A stretch of 64,000 bases of DNA from Peribolospora baueri (lineage: Eukaryota; Basidiomycota; Peribolosporomycetes; Peribolosporales; Peribolosporaceae), in contig JAMDHS010000057.1 in NCBI GenBank assembly GCA_029717555.1, positions 62,001 through 126,000 of the forward strand, in the 5' to 3' direction. Shown in pieces: positions 43,644 through 55,655 of this stretch. Each line of letters starts with the position of its first letter. The stretch's first letter is position 1. The notes beneath the pieces are model-generated. The model had not been told where the DNA came from, searched no databases, and worked only from the letters and a program-made list of their open reading frames with translations. The translations under genes were made by a program, and so were the position numbers.

Positions 43644-46600
43644 CTATCGGTTCTGCTGCAACAGCGCCACCTCCCTCTTCAGCTCCTCGTTGTCCGCCAT
43701 CACCCTCGCCTTGGCCTTCTCCAACGACTTGGTATACTGAGCCAGCTCCTGCAGCTTGCCCTGCGTCTCCGATAGCTGTCGGTCCGTGTACCGCTTGGCC
43801 TCCTCGAGGACGTGGACGTGCTCGACGATCGTCTTGTTGTTCCGCATTGTGCTTGCCCGCTTCAGGTCGCTCTGTGCCGATGAGGGAGACGGACGGTCCA
43901 AGTCAGCACCACCTCCTCACCAGTCCGTCGTCCGTTCAACGCCGGCGACGACGACAACCGACAACTCACTTCGTACAACGTCACCGTCTGGACGAGCTCC
44001 GCGACCTGCTCGTGCGCCTTGCCCAACTCCTCCTCCAGCTGGCCCACCTGTCGTCGCCGGTCCGCGTCCATCCCGTCGAGCTTCGCTTGCCACTCCTGAT
44101 CCAACATGGACGCCCGTTCCTGAGCTCGCCGAACGTCCTCTTGCTTGGCCATGATCCTCCGCTGAATCGGTAAGAAGATGATCCGATTGAGCACCGTCAC
44201 CGTCACCGTCACCGCTCTCGCTCACACAGCTACTCTCCCGCCACTCACCTCGGCTTCGGCTAACGTCCACCGCGATTCTTCATTCGCCTTGACCACCTCC
44301 TCTTCCAGCCGTCCCACTTCGCGCCTCGCCGCCTCCTTCGCCCGCGATTCGGCATCAACCTTGGCTTGCAGCTCATCCGTCCTCCTCTGCCACTCCGTCT
44401 CGAGTTTGCGCTGCAGCTCCGCCAGAGCCGTCGCCGTACGCTTCTGAGATTCAGCGTCGAGCTGAGCCCGAACCTCGGCCACGGCGTCCGCCATCCGTTT
44501 TCTCGAATCGGCGTCCAGCTGCGCCTGCAGCTCGGTCCGCGCAACGGAGGCTCGTTCCTCGACGCGCCGCAGATCTGCCTCATTCTCCATCACCTTCTGC
44601 CTGAGCTTCCGCTGAGATGGAAAACGTGTTGACGATAAAGATTCAGCCGCACCGGTCCAACGCTCTTTCAGAAAGGGCTCGCCAAACGCCAGAACTCACC
44701 TCGGCTTGAGCAACGTCTGCCCTAAGCGCGTCCACTTGTCGGTTCGCCTCCGCGGCCCGCTGATTCGTCTTGGCCATCTCGTCCTCGAGCCGCCGGGCCT
44801 CCCGTTTCGCCACCTCCCCGTCCCGAGATTCCGCATCGAGCCTGGCCTGAAGCTCGCTCGCTCTCTGCGACTCCGCTTGCAGCCGTCTCTCAAGCTCATC
44901 CGTCCGCGCCTGCCACTCCGTCTCCAGCTTGAGCTGAAGCCCGGCGAGCGCCGTCGCGGTACGCTTCTGTGACTCCGAATCGAGCTGGGCGCGAAGATCG
45001 GCAAGGGCAGCGGCTGTTCGGCTCTGCGATTCCTCGTCGAGCTTGGTCTGGAGTTGGGAAAGGGCTGTTGCCGACTGATGTCGCACACGTCCAAGGCTCT
45101 CCTCGTGCTCCGCCAACTTCCGCTGATATTAGAAGAGAAAACAATGATGGACTCAACACACGCACTTCCATCCGATCGCTCACGCCTTATTCGACTCACC
45201 TCGTGAAGGCTCGCCGCGCGCCTAAGCTCCTCCACCAGTTGGTTCGCCTTCTCGGTCTGCTGGTTCGCCTCGGCGACCTGCTGATTCGCATCGGCCACCC
45301 ACTGATCCGCCTTGGCCAACTCGTCCTCCAACCTCACCACCGCCCGCTGCTCCGCCTCCTTCGCCTTGGCCTCTGTCTCGAGCTTGGCCCGAAGCTCCGC
45401 CACCTCGCCCTCGAGCCCCACCATCGCCGCCTCTTTGCTCTGAGACTCGGCGTCGAGCTTAGCCCGGAGCTCGGCAAGCGTGACCTCGGACCGCTTCTGG
45501 GCGTCGAGGAGCGCGTCGAGCTGGCCGTCCACGACCTCGAGGTCGCGCTCAAGCTCTGCGATCTGCTCCTCGAGCTGAGCTTGGCGCTCGAGCGATCGAG
45601 CGAGCAACTGTTCCTTGTCCCGCACCAACGCCCTCTCTGCGCTTAGCTCCTCCTCCACCTTCCTCTTGTCTGACTCGGAGCGCATCCGCAGCTCCTCGAG
45701 CGCCTCGCGTTCCTTCATGTCCCTCTCCGCCCGCTCCTTCGCCAGCGCCAGCTCGACCTCCTTGGCCCTCAGCTCATCGTCGGTCCGAGTGGCGTTGAGC
45801 AAGGGCCGTATCTTGGTGTACAAGCTCCACCACGGCCAATCCTTGAGCTCTCCGTAAATCCGCGCGTTGCGCTGGATCGTCCGAACGGCAGCAGCGCGGT
45901 GGAGAACCTTCATGATCCGCCTTCTCGCGGCGAACATGCGCGCGGCGGCCTGGAAGCGCGAGAAGATGTCGAATAACCGGCCGTCCCTGCGCTCTTCCAT
46001 GTCGGCCAGCACGCCGGCCTTGAAAAAGATTTTGCTGGTACCGATTTTGAACGTCGCAGGGTCGAGGTCGAGGGCTTGCACGAGGCGTTGACACGCCTTG
46101 CGGCCGTCCATGTACCCCTTCGGGATCACGCCGGGCGTGAGGACCTCGTACCGGTTTCGAAACTCGGCGAAAGGGACGCGGTTCGGGTAGCCGAGACGGG
46201 CGATGCGGATGCCCTCCAAGACGCCATTGCACCTCAGCTGGTCCAGCACGAGCGGCACGTCGATCCGCCCTGGCTTCTTGTCCGGGTTGGGAACGATGCA
46301 TCGGACAAAATGGGGCTGCGTCGCGTTGAGCTGAGCCATGAGACTCGACAGCTGCTCCTTGTGGCGTTGACCGACAGTCCTGAACGCGCCGCGCTTGACG
46401 CGCCGCTTGGGCGCGCCGTTGAGCATGTTCGACGGCTCGAAGGGTAGCCCGTCGGCGTCGGCGTACTCGGCGAAGAGGCCTGCGACGAAGCGTTCGGACG
46501 ATTCGGCGAGGACGCGAGTGAGGTTGTCGTTGAGCGGGTCGCGGTTCTTGTCGAGCCAGCCGTCGGTTCGGTACTCGACGCTGCCGGCGTAGTGCTTGAT

Positions 46601-49173
46601 GGTGAAACCGCGAGAAAAGCGTGAGAGGTTGAACTTGGCGGAGCCATCGGCGAGGGTCCTCTCCACGTCCGAGGCCGCCGACGGATCTTTCAGAGGCGGA
46701 AGTCCGGACCACATCTTGGCCATCTTCTCGGTAAAAGTGGCGTCGGTGGCCTTGGGCATGATGCACTCTTCGTCGAGGCAGGACAAGATGCCGATCGGGT
46801 TGGTGCTCTCGATGAGGTCGATCGTTGGCTGAAGGTCGAGGCCAAAGTTGACAAAGTCCCACTCAATGTTCTCGCGGGCGTACTCCTCCTGCTCGAGGAC
46901 GAACATGTGGTGATTGAAGAACTGCTGGAGCTTTTCGTTGGTGTAGTTGATGCAGAGCTGCTCGAAGCTGTTCGTCTCAAAGATCTCAAAGCCGGCAATG
47001 TCGAGGACGCCGATGAACGTGCTCTTGCTGTTCGGCCGGTCGAGAGCGCGGTTGACGCGCTCGACGAGCGAGCCAAACGTCTTTTCGTACAGCGTCTTGC
47101 ACAGCGCCGCCATCTCGTCGAGGACCTGCTTCTTCGTTCTCGCCTGCGTCACCCACTCCCGCCCTGCTTTTACCCGTGGTCGCGTGAGCGCCTTGGTGAA
47201 CTCTTGCACGGGCAGTCCGAGGATATGGCAAACCTTCTCAACCTGGGAGTGGTTCTTGATCTGCGCCTGGTCCGAGCGATCGTCCTTGAGGGTGATATTG
47301 CCGATGTGAAGGATGGCGGCAACGACCTTGAAGAGATCGCGTTGTTCCTCGGACGAGAAGCCGACGGTGTCGAGGGCGCTCTGGTAGACGTCAAGAGGGC
47401 GGACGGGATAGGTGACATCAGCGTCGAGTCCATCGCCAAAAAACGGAACGGAGGGAACGTACAATCAAAAGCGTCCACTCTTGTCGATCGTCGACGCCAT
47501 CGACGTCGCGACGGGTATTTTTAAGATACTCGAAGACGTCGATACCCTCGTCGAGGAGCAGGTCCTCTGTTCGGATCCGTCAGTCAGAAGGAGTGATCGG
47601 ATGAGCGCACTGCCGGCATGACGAAAGGGGCGACGACGAGCGGATCGCCCGTCCCATCCTGTCCACTCACTCAACAGGGCCGTGTCGCCGCTCCTAAGCA
47701 GCTGGTAGAACACGTGGAAGCTGCGCTCGTTCTCGCTCCGGTTCGTCACGCGCGACTTTTCCAAGAGGTACCAATCGATGTTGGCGCCCGCTATGGCGCC
47801 CATCGAGGTGAACTCTATGCGAATGAACTTGCCCTGCGGCGAAAAGGGGAGAGGGAGGGGGGAGGGAAGGGAAAGGTCAGCGGAAGTGGGCGTCGAAAGG
47901 GGTTGCTGCGAGATACAACTCACGAATCGGGAAGAATTATTGTTCCTGATGGTCTGCGCGTTTCCAAACGCCTCCAGAATGGGGTTAGCCTGCAGGATTT
48001 GTCGCTCTAGCAAGCCGAGCCTCTTGGCGGCGACGGCCTCGACGCCATTGAACGAGTCCTGTACGCTTCGCACCGACGTGCTCCGTACGAGGCCTCCGGG
48101 GCGGTCGGCGGCGTTGAGCGAGTGAGAAGAAGAGGAGGAGGAGGCTGGGTCGACGGCGATGGCGGCGAGGTATTGGATCACTTTCTTCGTGTTCTCCGTC
48201 TTTCCTGCGCCGGATTCTCCGCTGTTCGAGGGGCAGAACAAGTTGGCGAGATGGTCCGTTAGCCATGGAAAAAGTGCAGGACGTCGGTAGATGCCGTGCC
48301 GAGCTGCGTTGCGCATGAAAAGCTCACGTAATTAGCAAGCTCTGGTTCTCCCTCGCCTCGAGCATGTTCCTCATGGCTTCATCGGCGACAGCGAACACGT
48401 GAGGCGCGTTCTCCTCTCTTCGACGACCCTTGTATGCGCTGACAAAGGCGTCGGTGTAGATGGGCAGGGTATGGTAGGGGTTGATGGCGACGAGGAAGAG
48501 ACCGGAATATGTCTGAAAGGCAACCCAAGGTGTAAGGGAATGAGCACGGCGACAGCGCCCCCAGCGCCCATTTCGTCGGCCTCCGGCCACCGACTCACGT
48601 AAATGAGGCCAGAGAAATAGCGCTGGCGGAGGTTGTGAACGACGGAAGGCTCGTTGAGGAAGGTCAGGTCGGCGATGTCCTCCACCTTGTCAAACTTGGG
48701 GGGGTTCATCTTGGAGAGGAGGGAAAGGGGGACGGATTTGATCTGGTGGAGGAGGGGGAAGGAGAAGGTCAGTTGAGTTGGACGGTAGTCGAGGTGTCGA
48801 CCGTCTTCATGCGTCCCGTCCCGTCTCAAGTCCTCTAGACCGATTCCGTGTCCAGTTCTCCAGACCGTCCACCAACAGCCAACTCCCGACTCACCTGGCC
48901 GTCGACCAACTGCACCACACCGACCTGTCCTTCGCCCGCGCCCTCCTCCCGAACGACCCATCCGGCAACGTAGCCCTCCCGCTCGTCCGGCGCCCACACC
49001 CACCTCTTCTCGTTGAACTCGGCCTGCGCCGCCGCGTCCGCTGCCGCTGCCGCTGCCGCCGCCGCAGAAGCGCCTGGCCCGGGGCCAGGGCGTGCGGAGC
49101 GGCGCTGGGAGAGGAGGGAGGGGTGGGAGAGATCGGAGAAGGAGGTGGACTTTGTGCGGACGAGGTTGTCCAT
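43644..49173 (-). CDS. MYO1: Class II myosin heavy chain
   Basis: This is a 1,519-residue conventional myosin, expected in the cytokinetic actomyosin ring. Exons: 49173-48895, 48742-48599, 48512-48328, 48221-47924, 47833-47671, 47566-47463, 47380-45200, 45122-44700, 44611-44249, 44161-43970 and 43871-43644. Motor features in order: N-terminal SH3-like segment ([18 protein letters not shown]), [14 protein letters not shown]-loop [10 protein letters not shown] near residue 205, switch [16 protein letters not shown], switch [17 protein letters not shown], actin-binding [28 protein letters not shown], converter, an IQ-type helix ([13 protein letters not shown]) and [16 protein letters not shown] near residue 905, the class II neck/tail junction. 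The tail of about 610 residues is heptad-like coiled coil, short for fungal myosin II (full proteins often around 1,900-2,200). Loop 1 has a Ser-rich insert. The last intron boundaries are phase 0. The gene symbol follows yeast usage. Confidence 0.92.
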
Positions 49174-50528
49174 AGTATCGTGGTGGGCGGCTGGCCTGGC
49201 GTGCGTCCGTGCGTCTATCTGTAAGTCGGTATGGTATGGTATGTCTGTCTGTGTGTCTGTCCGTCCGTCTGTGCGGCGTGGTATAATCTGATCGAATATG
49301 ATCTGTTCTGGTCTGGCGTGGTCCGTCAGAGGTGATTGTCGAGTTGCGATCGATTGGCCTGCAGGGGTGGAGTAGATGTTGGCCGTCGGTCGGTCGTCTC
49401 GCGTCGTGTCGTGTCGTTTCGATTCGTTCGTTTCGTCTGTTTCGTCCGCCTCCGGTGGCCGTTCTGGTGCGGCAGCTGGCTGGCAGGGGACCGCGTGGGT
49501 GTGTGGTGGAAGAAGTAGGGATAGGAGGAAGAAGAAGAAGGGCGTATGGTGGTGGGAGGAGTGCAAGTATGTATGTACAGCAGGACGATGCGATGCGATG
49601 CGATGCGATCCTCGTCGAGCCGACTCGCTCGTTCACCTCGTCAGGGGCCCGACGCGCCGGAGACACGCGCGAAGCCACGTGGAACGCCGCAGCCGCAGTT
49701 GGCGCCACGTGCGCAGACGCGTCGGCGGACGGAGGATGGATAATGGATGGATGGATGGATGGATGGATGGATGGATGGATGGATGAAGGCATGACCGGAC
49801 CTATGGCATATTCTTTTCCTGCTCGAGGGCACGACGGACAGACGGATAGACGGATCGAGAGAGAGAGAGATGGATGGATGGACGCATGGACGAGTGGCGC
49901 ATGGACGAGTGGACCGATGGACGTACCTACACTACAACCTCGAGCCTCTACAACGCCACGGTGCAACACGGGCAAGCGAATCGCTCCACCATCCCTGCGC
50001 CAGCTTACCATTCGTCACGGAGCGAGTGCCGAAACAGCCCGCGACGGCTCCGGCTCACACAAATATCGGACAGACGGACAGACGGACAGACGGAACAGAC
50101 GGAGGCCGGGTTGACTGGGAGTGAAAAAGAGAGGAAAGGAAAATAAAAGAAGAGGGACTGCACGGTGCAGCACACGGTGCGGATCCCCGCTCTGAACGTA
50201 TGATAGACACCTCTGACCAGAGCGAGCAAAGCCAGCCAGCCGAGCCAGATCAGACGGACGGACGGAGTATATATGTACCGGAAGAAGGACTGAGGATGCT
50301 GGGCGCTGAGTGAAGCGAGATGAAGAGATCACGCCGGTCTCGCCGGTGGACGACCAAAAAGCAGGAAAGAAGGAAGGAAGGAGCACGCAAGGTGACACAC
50401 GAGCGAGCGAGCGAGGCCACGTTCGAGCTTCGAGCTCGCAGAAAAGGCCGAACAAACGACAACGAAGCGGCGGGAACGAGCGGTGGGATGGGATGGGAAC
50501 GCAAACCCGGTCGAATCGAGCTCTCGGC
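49174..50528. other. Upstream region of myosin II, rich in tandem repeats
   Basis: About 1.36 kb without a supported gene lie between the myosin start codon and the stop of the acidic-protein gene. Tandem tracts occur at about 49242-49275 (GTCTGTCT/GTCC), 49586-49609 (CGATG x5), 49743-49785 (ATGG x10) and 50068-50104 (GACAGACG units). Open frames across this stretch are made of repeat translations. Confidence 0.5.
49743..49785 (+). repeat. (ATGG)10 tetranucleotide repeat
   Basis: About ten perfect ATGG units lie in the upstream region of the myosin gene. There are no spacers of the kind a CRISPR array would need. Confidence 0.9.
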
Positions 50529-51308
50529 TCAAGCCTTGGCCTTCTTACCCTCTCCCACCGCCTCCTCCTCTTCCCGACCCCGCTTTCGTCCACCGCCGAC
50601 AGCCTTCTCCTCTTCGTCTTCGTCTTCGTCTTCCTCGTCTTCGTCTTCGTCCGCAGCCCCAGCCACCGCCGCATCAAAGTCCTCGTCGTCGTCCTCGTCG
50701 TCGTCCTCTTCGTAATCCTGGTCGCGCGACCGAGGGTCGTTCAAACGAGTACGGAAGACGAACGAAAGCGTGAGTGAGCGAGCGAGCGTGGGATGGGCCG
50801 ACGATCGACGCGCCCACTCACATCCTGCACAAGAAACTCGATCCCCGGTCCCTTGGGAACCTCCCCATTCTCCCGCTCCTCTTCATCATCGTCATCGTCC
50901 TCCTCCTCCTCATCGTCGTCGACCTCTTCATCAAAGTCGTCATCGTCCTCATCCTCGTCGTCTTCGTCGTCGCCCTTCACAACCTGCTCGGCCGACTTGG
51001 CCGAGGGGTCGTACGGCGTGTCTTCCTCGTCCGACGCGTCCTAGCGCGAAAAAGGGGGGAGGTGGGAGCGAGGGAGAAAAGAATGAAAGTACGACAAGGA
51101 CGAATACGGCATGAGCGAAGCGCGTCGATCGCGTGTCCAGTGTGGACGAATGCCCAACGACCCGTCGGCGGGCGAGTCGAGTCGAGTCGGTCGCATCCGA
51201 GCGCGTCGACCGTGTTGACGCGCGCTCGGACGATTGCCAGCGGGTGCATCTCACCTGGACGGCGTCCTTGGACGGGCGGTCTTGAACGACGGGTGCAGGG
51301 GCCGACAT
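50529..51308 (-). CDS. Small hyperacidic protein, possible nuclear histone-chaperone-like factor
   Basis: This is a predicted 153-residue protein. Exons: 51308-51255, 51040-50822 and 50717-50529, all phase 0. It starts MSAPAPVVQDRPSKDAVQ, then DASDEEDTPYDPSAKSAEQV, a long Asp/Glu block, an internal non-acidic island PKGPGIEFLVQD, a second Asp/Glu block containing DFDAAVAGAA, and a basic end (GGGRKRGREEEE then GEGKKAKA) like a bipartite nuclear localisation signal. Coding status is supported by three exons with good GTGAGT/GTGAGA donors and conserved phase. I do not recognise a named family. Acidic histone chaperones or nucleolar proteins have this composition, but that is an analogy only. Confidence 0.62.
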
Positions 51309-52622
51309 CTCGTCTTCGTCGTCGTCGTCGTTGTCGTTGTCCTTTTAGATATAGGGCGCGGGGGAAGGAGGCGGGGATGGAGGGAGGGAGGTGAACGTGG
51401 ATGGTATGACGAGCGGGATTTCGTGCGAGGTTGGTTGGACGCGTCAGGCGGACGGCGGCGGGCGGGTAAACGAAAGAATGGCTCGTCGCTCGTTCGTCGT
51501 TTGGTCGACGAGGAAAGGAGACTGGGAGAGGTAAACGACAGCGGAGACGGCGGTTGAAGGAAGAAGAGGAGGGACGTAGGCAGCAGCCTTCGCCCCGTCC
51601 TTCTCCCCCTCCCCGACATTGCTGCCCTTAACCCTCTGCCCTGCGACTGATCACCACTCGCGCAAGTCGCCGCAGCAGCGAACGCGAGAATCCCTCCGCT
51701 CCCTTCTCTACCAGCGCCACCGTCGATCCTCCACGCTCGTCTAGGACACTGCGACGAATCACGACCGTCCAGCGCTCCGTCGTCAGCGTAGACGACTACG
51801 CACGTGCTCAAATCGTGTTCACTCCACCCATGTTGAGGTCTTGATGGATGCCACGGCCGAGCGGGGCGGCTTCGTCCAGACCCCGACTTGGCCTCGGATG
51901 TCATCGGATGGCATTGCCGTCGCCTTCCATCTCTTAGAACCGTCTATTCAGGCCACACGTGTATCGCTTCCAAGTTCTCTTGACAGCCAGCGACGACAAA
52001 GCTTTCGTCGAAGGTAGAGTGGGCGAGTACCGTATTGTGGGCAGGTAGGATGGTTGGCTCGTCCGGTATGACAACCTCTGCGAGGACGGTACTCGCACGT
52101 CGCGTCGGTACCGGGGACCCGCTTCCCCGTTGATTCAAGTGGGCCACTGCCCAGCGTACACTCTCCTCATGACTAAGCAAGAGGTAGCGCGATCCTCAAT
52201 GCCCCAGCGGCCTCGCTGGAAGGGGCGAAAACGTCTGACGCATACTTCTAGCAGAGCTTGCTCGCTCTGGGAAAGTAGAGTCCATTCGATGCATGCCCAA
52301 CAGGATCGAGAGGACAGTCTAGACCATTAGATACAAACCTGTACGCTCCAAAGCTCCGTATGCGTGAACGGCCCACTCACGCGGCTGTTCCTTCCCGATG
52401 ACGGGGCGAGAGATGAGGAGACCGTTTCGCTTGTAGACGACGACGCGAGAACAAACAGCTTAGGCTACGCCCGGCGACTGTAATATACGCGTGGGTGCGA
52501 CGCGGTCATTTAATCCGATAACTCCGTCACATCCTCTCCGTCCATCGCTCCTCCCTCGCCGCCCGTCTACTCGTCTATGCTCCGTTCGTTCGTTTAGAAG
52601 ACGCCGAAGCCAGCAGGAAGAG
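51309..52622. promoter_or_regulatory. Interval between the acidic-protein gene and APC8
   Basis: These 1.3 kb between divergent start codons hold a possible gene remnant on the minus strand (51944-52480, listed separately). The rest, 51309-51940 and 52480-52622, shows no gene and presumably carries the two promoters. Confidence 0.35.
51944..52480 (-). pseudogene. Possible gene remnant (C-terminal beta-propeller-like end)
   Basis: A minus-strand frame ending at 51944 reads SRYLLLSHEESVRWAVAHL, then VVIPDEPTILPAHNTVLAHS and FDESFVVAGCQENLEAIHVW before the stop, like the last blade of a WD40-type protein. About 200 bases upstream another short open piece (VVYKRNGLLISRPVIGKEQP) ends at a GTGAGT donor (52380-52375). 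I could not find the rest of a gene: upstream toward 52600 only APC8's promoter remains. So this is either a 5'-deleted relic or a short spliced gene I failed to resolve. Confidence 0.3.
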
Positions 52623-55295
52623 ATGGATGCAGGGCGAACCGCTTACCCTGACGCTTCGCCCGACGTCGCCAGACCGCTGCTTCGACGCGCTGTCAAGCAG
52701 CTCAACGAACGAGGGCTCTACGTCGCCAGCAAATGGTAAGCTGCCAAACGCTCGTCGTCTTCACCGTCTCTTGGCCAGCCTCGTCCCTCCGACTGATTTG
52801 TCCCTTCTTGATTGCCGATCATCTTCCGTCAGGGCTGCTGAGCTACTCACCTCCCTTCCGCGTTCTCCATCTCCGTCCACCTCGCAAGTCCGCCGCACAT
52901 CCCAGCGCCGCTCCGCCTCGCCTCATACTCAATCTCAGTTCTCCACCTCCACGCCCGCCCGGAGCGGGCCCAACTCCGTCTCCACCACCCCGCTTACCAT
53001 ACCCCCCTTTCTTCCTGCCTCTGGATCTTCCGTCGGACCCTCGGCCCACTCCACGCCTCCCTTTCCACACTTATCCGTCGACCCGTTCCTCGAACCCGTC
53101 TCTACTGTAGGACGATCCGGAGGGACTGCGTTCGAGAAAGGGGGGGTCCACGACGAGAGCAGGCAGAAGATGGAGGAGAGAACAAAGGAGGAGGAAGCGT
53201 GGGACGAGGAAGAGGAGGATGTTTATCTCGTCGGCAAGGCGTACTTTGACAACCACGAGCTCGATCGAGCCGCTCATGTGCTCAAGGACTGTCAGGGCGG
53301 ACGAGGGTGGTTCCTGGGATTATACGCCAAGTTCCTCGTGAGTGTATGATTGATGGGATATGCGTACCAATTTTTTCGAGGCTTTTTGCACATTTGTCTT
53401 TGTCCCCCTCCAATCACCTTTACTCTCCTCCCAGGCGAGCGAACGCCGCCTCCAAGAAGCCGCAGGTCCCGTCGGCGGTCCCAAAGACCTCGGCAAGGGC
53501 GTCAACTGGCAACTGCTACCGGTTCTTGCTGATCTTGAGGACGTCGCGGACCCTTTTCTTTTCTTTCTGTGAGAGACGTCTCTGATTTCCATCTGCCCTG
53601 CTCAGTCCCTCTGCCTGTCCCAAGTTGATGGCAATGCTGACAAGACTCTTCCCCGGGCCTATGCGGGTTTTTTGGCCGGCTAGGAAGGGCATGCTTCTCG
53701 CGCGTTTGCACCGTCGTGTGGAAGCTATCGATGCTTTCGTGAGGAGTTTGAGCGTAATGCCTTACAACTGGAGCTGCTGGTTGGAGCTCTCGAAGGCGGT
53801 AGAGGACGAGGATGAAGTGGTGGGTTCCGCTGTGGTGGAAGCCTCGCCGTGGTCGAAACAGTAGGCTGATTGTGAATTTGCTTCTTTCCTCCTGACCATT
53901 CGCACCTACCCACATGTCCTTGTCAGCGTGCCGGCCTGCGACCACTTCTGCCGGACTCGTTCATGACGGACATCTTCCTCGTATACACGGCGCTCGATCT
54001 GCAATCCAATTCTGAATCTGTCGCCCAGACCGTCGACTCGCTACTGGAATACTTTCCCGACAACGGTCATCTCAAGGCACAAAAGGCTTTGGCGAGCTAT
54101 CAGAGCCGAGGTGAACCGCAGTTCGATCGCGGCATGGGGGACCTCTGTCGTATTCCAACTCCACGGCTGATCTTTGCTGCTTGCAAAACCTTCTTTTCGC
54201 ACCTCTCGGCCTTCTACAGACTTTTTCGAAGCAGAACGCCAATTCGATCAGATCCTGGCGAAAGACCCTTTCCGAGTGGACGACATCGACACCTTCTCCA
54301 ATATCCTCTATGTCATGGAGAATCGGCCAAAGCTCTCACAGCTCGCTCACACTTTTGCGCGCATCGATCGCAATCGTCCCGAGACATGTTGTTTGATCGG
54401 TGAGTGCGTGCGGGCCCCTGGGAAGGCGAAAATGCACGCTCGTCGTCTCATTCTGCTCCCTCTCTCTTCCTCATGGCGGCCTCTTTCACCTCTCCTCAGG
54501 CAACTACTATTCTCTCCGCTCTGAGCACGAAAAGGCGATCGTCTACTTCAGGCAAGCTCTCCGACTGGATCGCAACTATCTTTCCGCTTGGACGTTAATG
54601 GGCCACGAGTACGTCGAGCTCAAGAACAGCCACGCCGCCATCGAGGCGTATCGACGGGCCGTAGGTAGGTGTCCAGTCTTCGTTCCTTGGCTTGGCGTGA
54701 AGCACGCACAGGGCCTTGACTGAACGATCGGTCATATGCGCATGATGCCGTTTTCTCTTGTTGTCCTAGACGTCAATCGAAAAGACTACCGAGCGTGGTA
54801 CGGCCTCGGACAGACGTACGAGCTGTTGGGCATGCACTACTACTCCTTGAACTACTACCAGCGCGCGGTGGCGCTGAGGTGAGTGGGTCGACCTCCGATC
54901 TCGTAGCCGGAATGATACACCATGCGTGTGTGCGCTCATTTTCATCACGCCTTTGTCAGACCGTTCGACAAGCGAATGTGGCACGCGTTAGGAGACGTGT
55001 ATGAAAAGCTTGAACAGTGAGTTGGGTTCCGCCGGCCTTCCCCCCCTCGCATCGCCGTCGCCCGCAGCATGCCCATCTGATCTTTATTTGTCTATCTCCC
55101 GCCGCCTCGACTCTATTCGTTCCCTGCAGTTGGCCAGATGCGATCAAGTGCGCCGAGCGAGCGCTCGCGTGTGGCCCCCACATGCCAGACGACACGACCG
55201 AACGCGAGAAGCTGAAGCTTCTCATCGAGACATATCGCGCCCGGGGTGGGGACGTGGTGGGCGGCGCGGGGGAAGGCGACATGTCAGTGGGCTGA
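52623..55295 (+). CDS. CDC23: Anaphase-promoting complex subunit 8 (Cdc23), TPR protein
   Basis: This is a 582-residue protein. Exons: 52623-52735, 52833-53337, 53435-53568, 53684-53819, 53927-54110, 54220-54399, 54500-54664, 54770-54878, 54960-55016 and 55130-55295. The N-terminus [20 protein letters not shown] spliced to AAELLTSLP is the APC8 signature. A Ser/Pro-rich insert follows, then [18 protein letters not shown]. Tetratricopeptide repeats fill the rest: [78 protein letters not shown] and [18 protein letters not shown]8 is a scaffold TPR homodimer of the APC/C ubiquitin ligase that drives mitotic exit. The insert before the TPRs is the main difference from yeast; total length is close to yeast Cdc23 (626). 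Confidence 0.92.
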
Positions 55296-55655
55296 ATGGA
55301 TAGAGTGTAGAGATGGGTGGGGCGGTTGCGAATGGGTCAATGATGACGTCGGGGGTGCGGGCAGTCATGACGATGCGTTTGACACGAACGCTACCCTTGT
55401 TTCCCTTGTCCGAACGCACGAGAATTTGCTTATCGACAAGAAGAGGTGTTGAGTAGCATCTTCGTGTCTCTTCGATGGTGAAGCGACTGACGTTGGCCGA
55501 AGAGGTATCACTCAGACGTGCTTCGAGACCCCGCGACGATACACCCCAGGAATCCCCGTCCGGCCTTCATCTGTGCATGTCCATCCATCTTCGGTGTGCT
55601 GGCTGGCCGCCTTCAGATGCGGCCTCTCCCGTAGTCGCTCTGGCGTCTCTTTCTC
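55296..55655. other. 3' flank of APC8
   Basis: This stretch of about 360 bases after the APC8 stop has no supported coding content. It runs into the decayed hydrolase that follows. Confidence 0.35.

Noticed and set aside
49740-50104. Short regular repeats that could suggest a CRISPR array
   Set aside because: They are contiguous tetra- to octanucleotide microsatellites without spacers, in a eukaryotic gene context.
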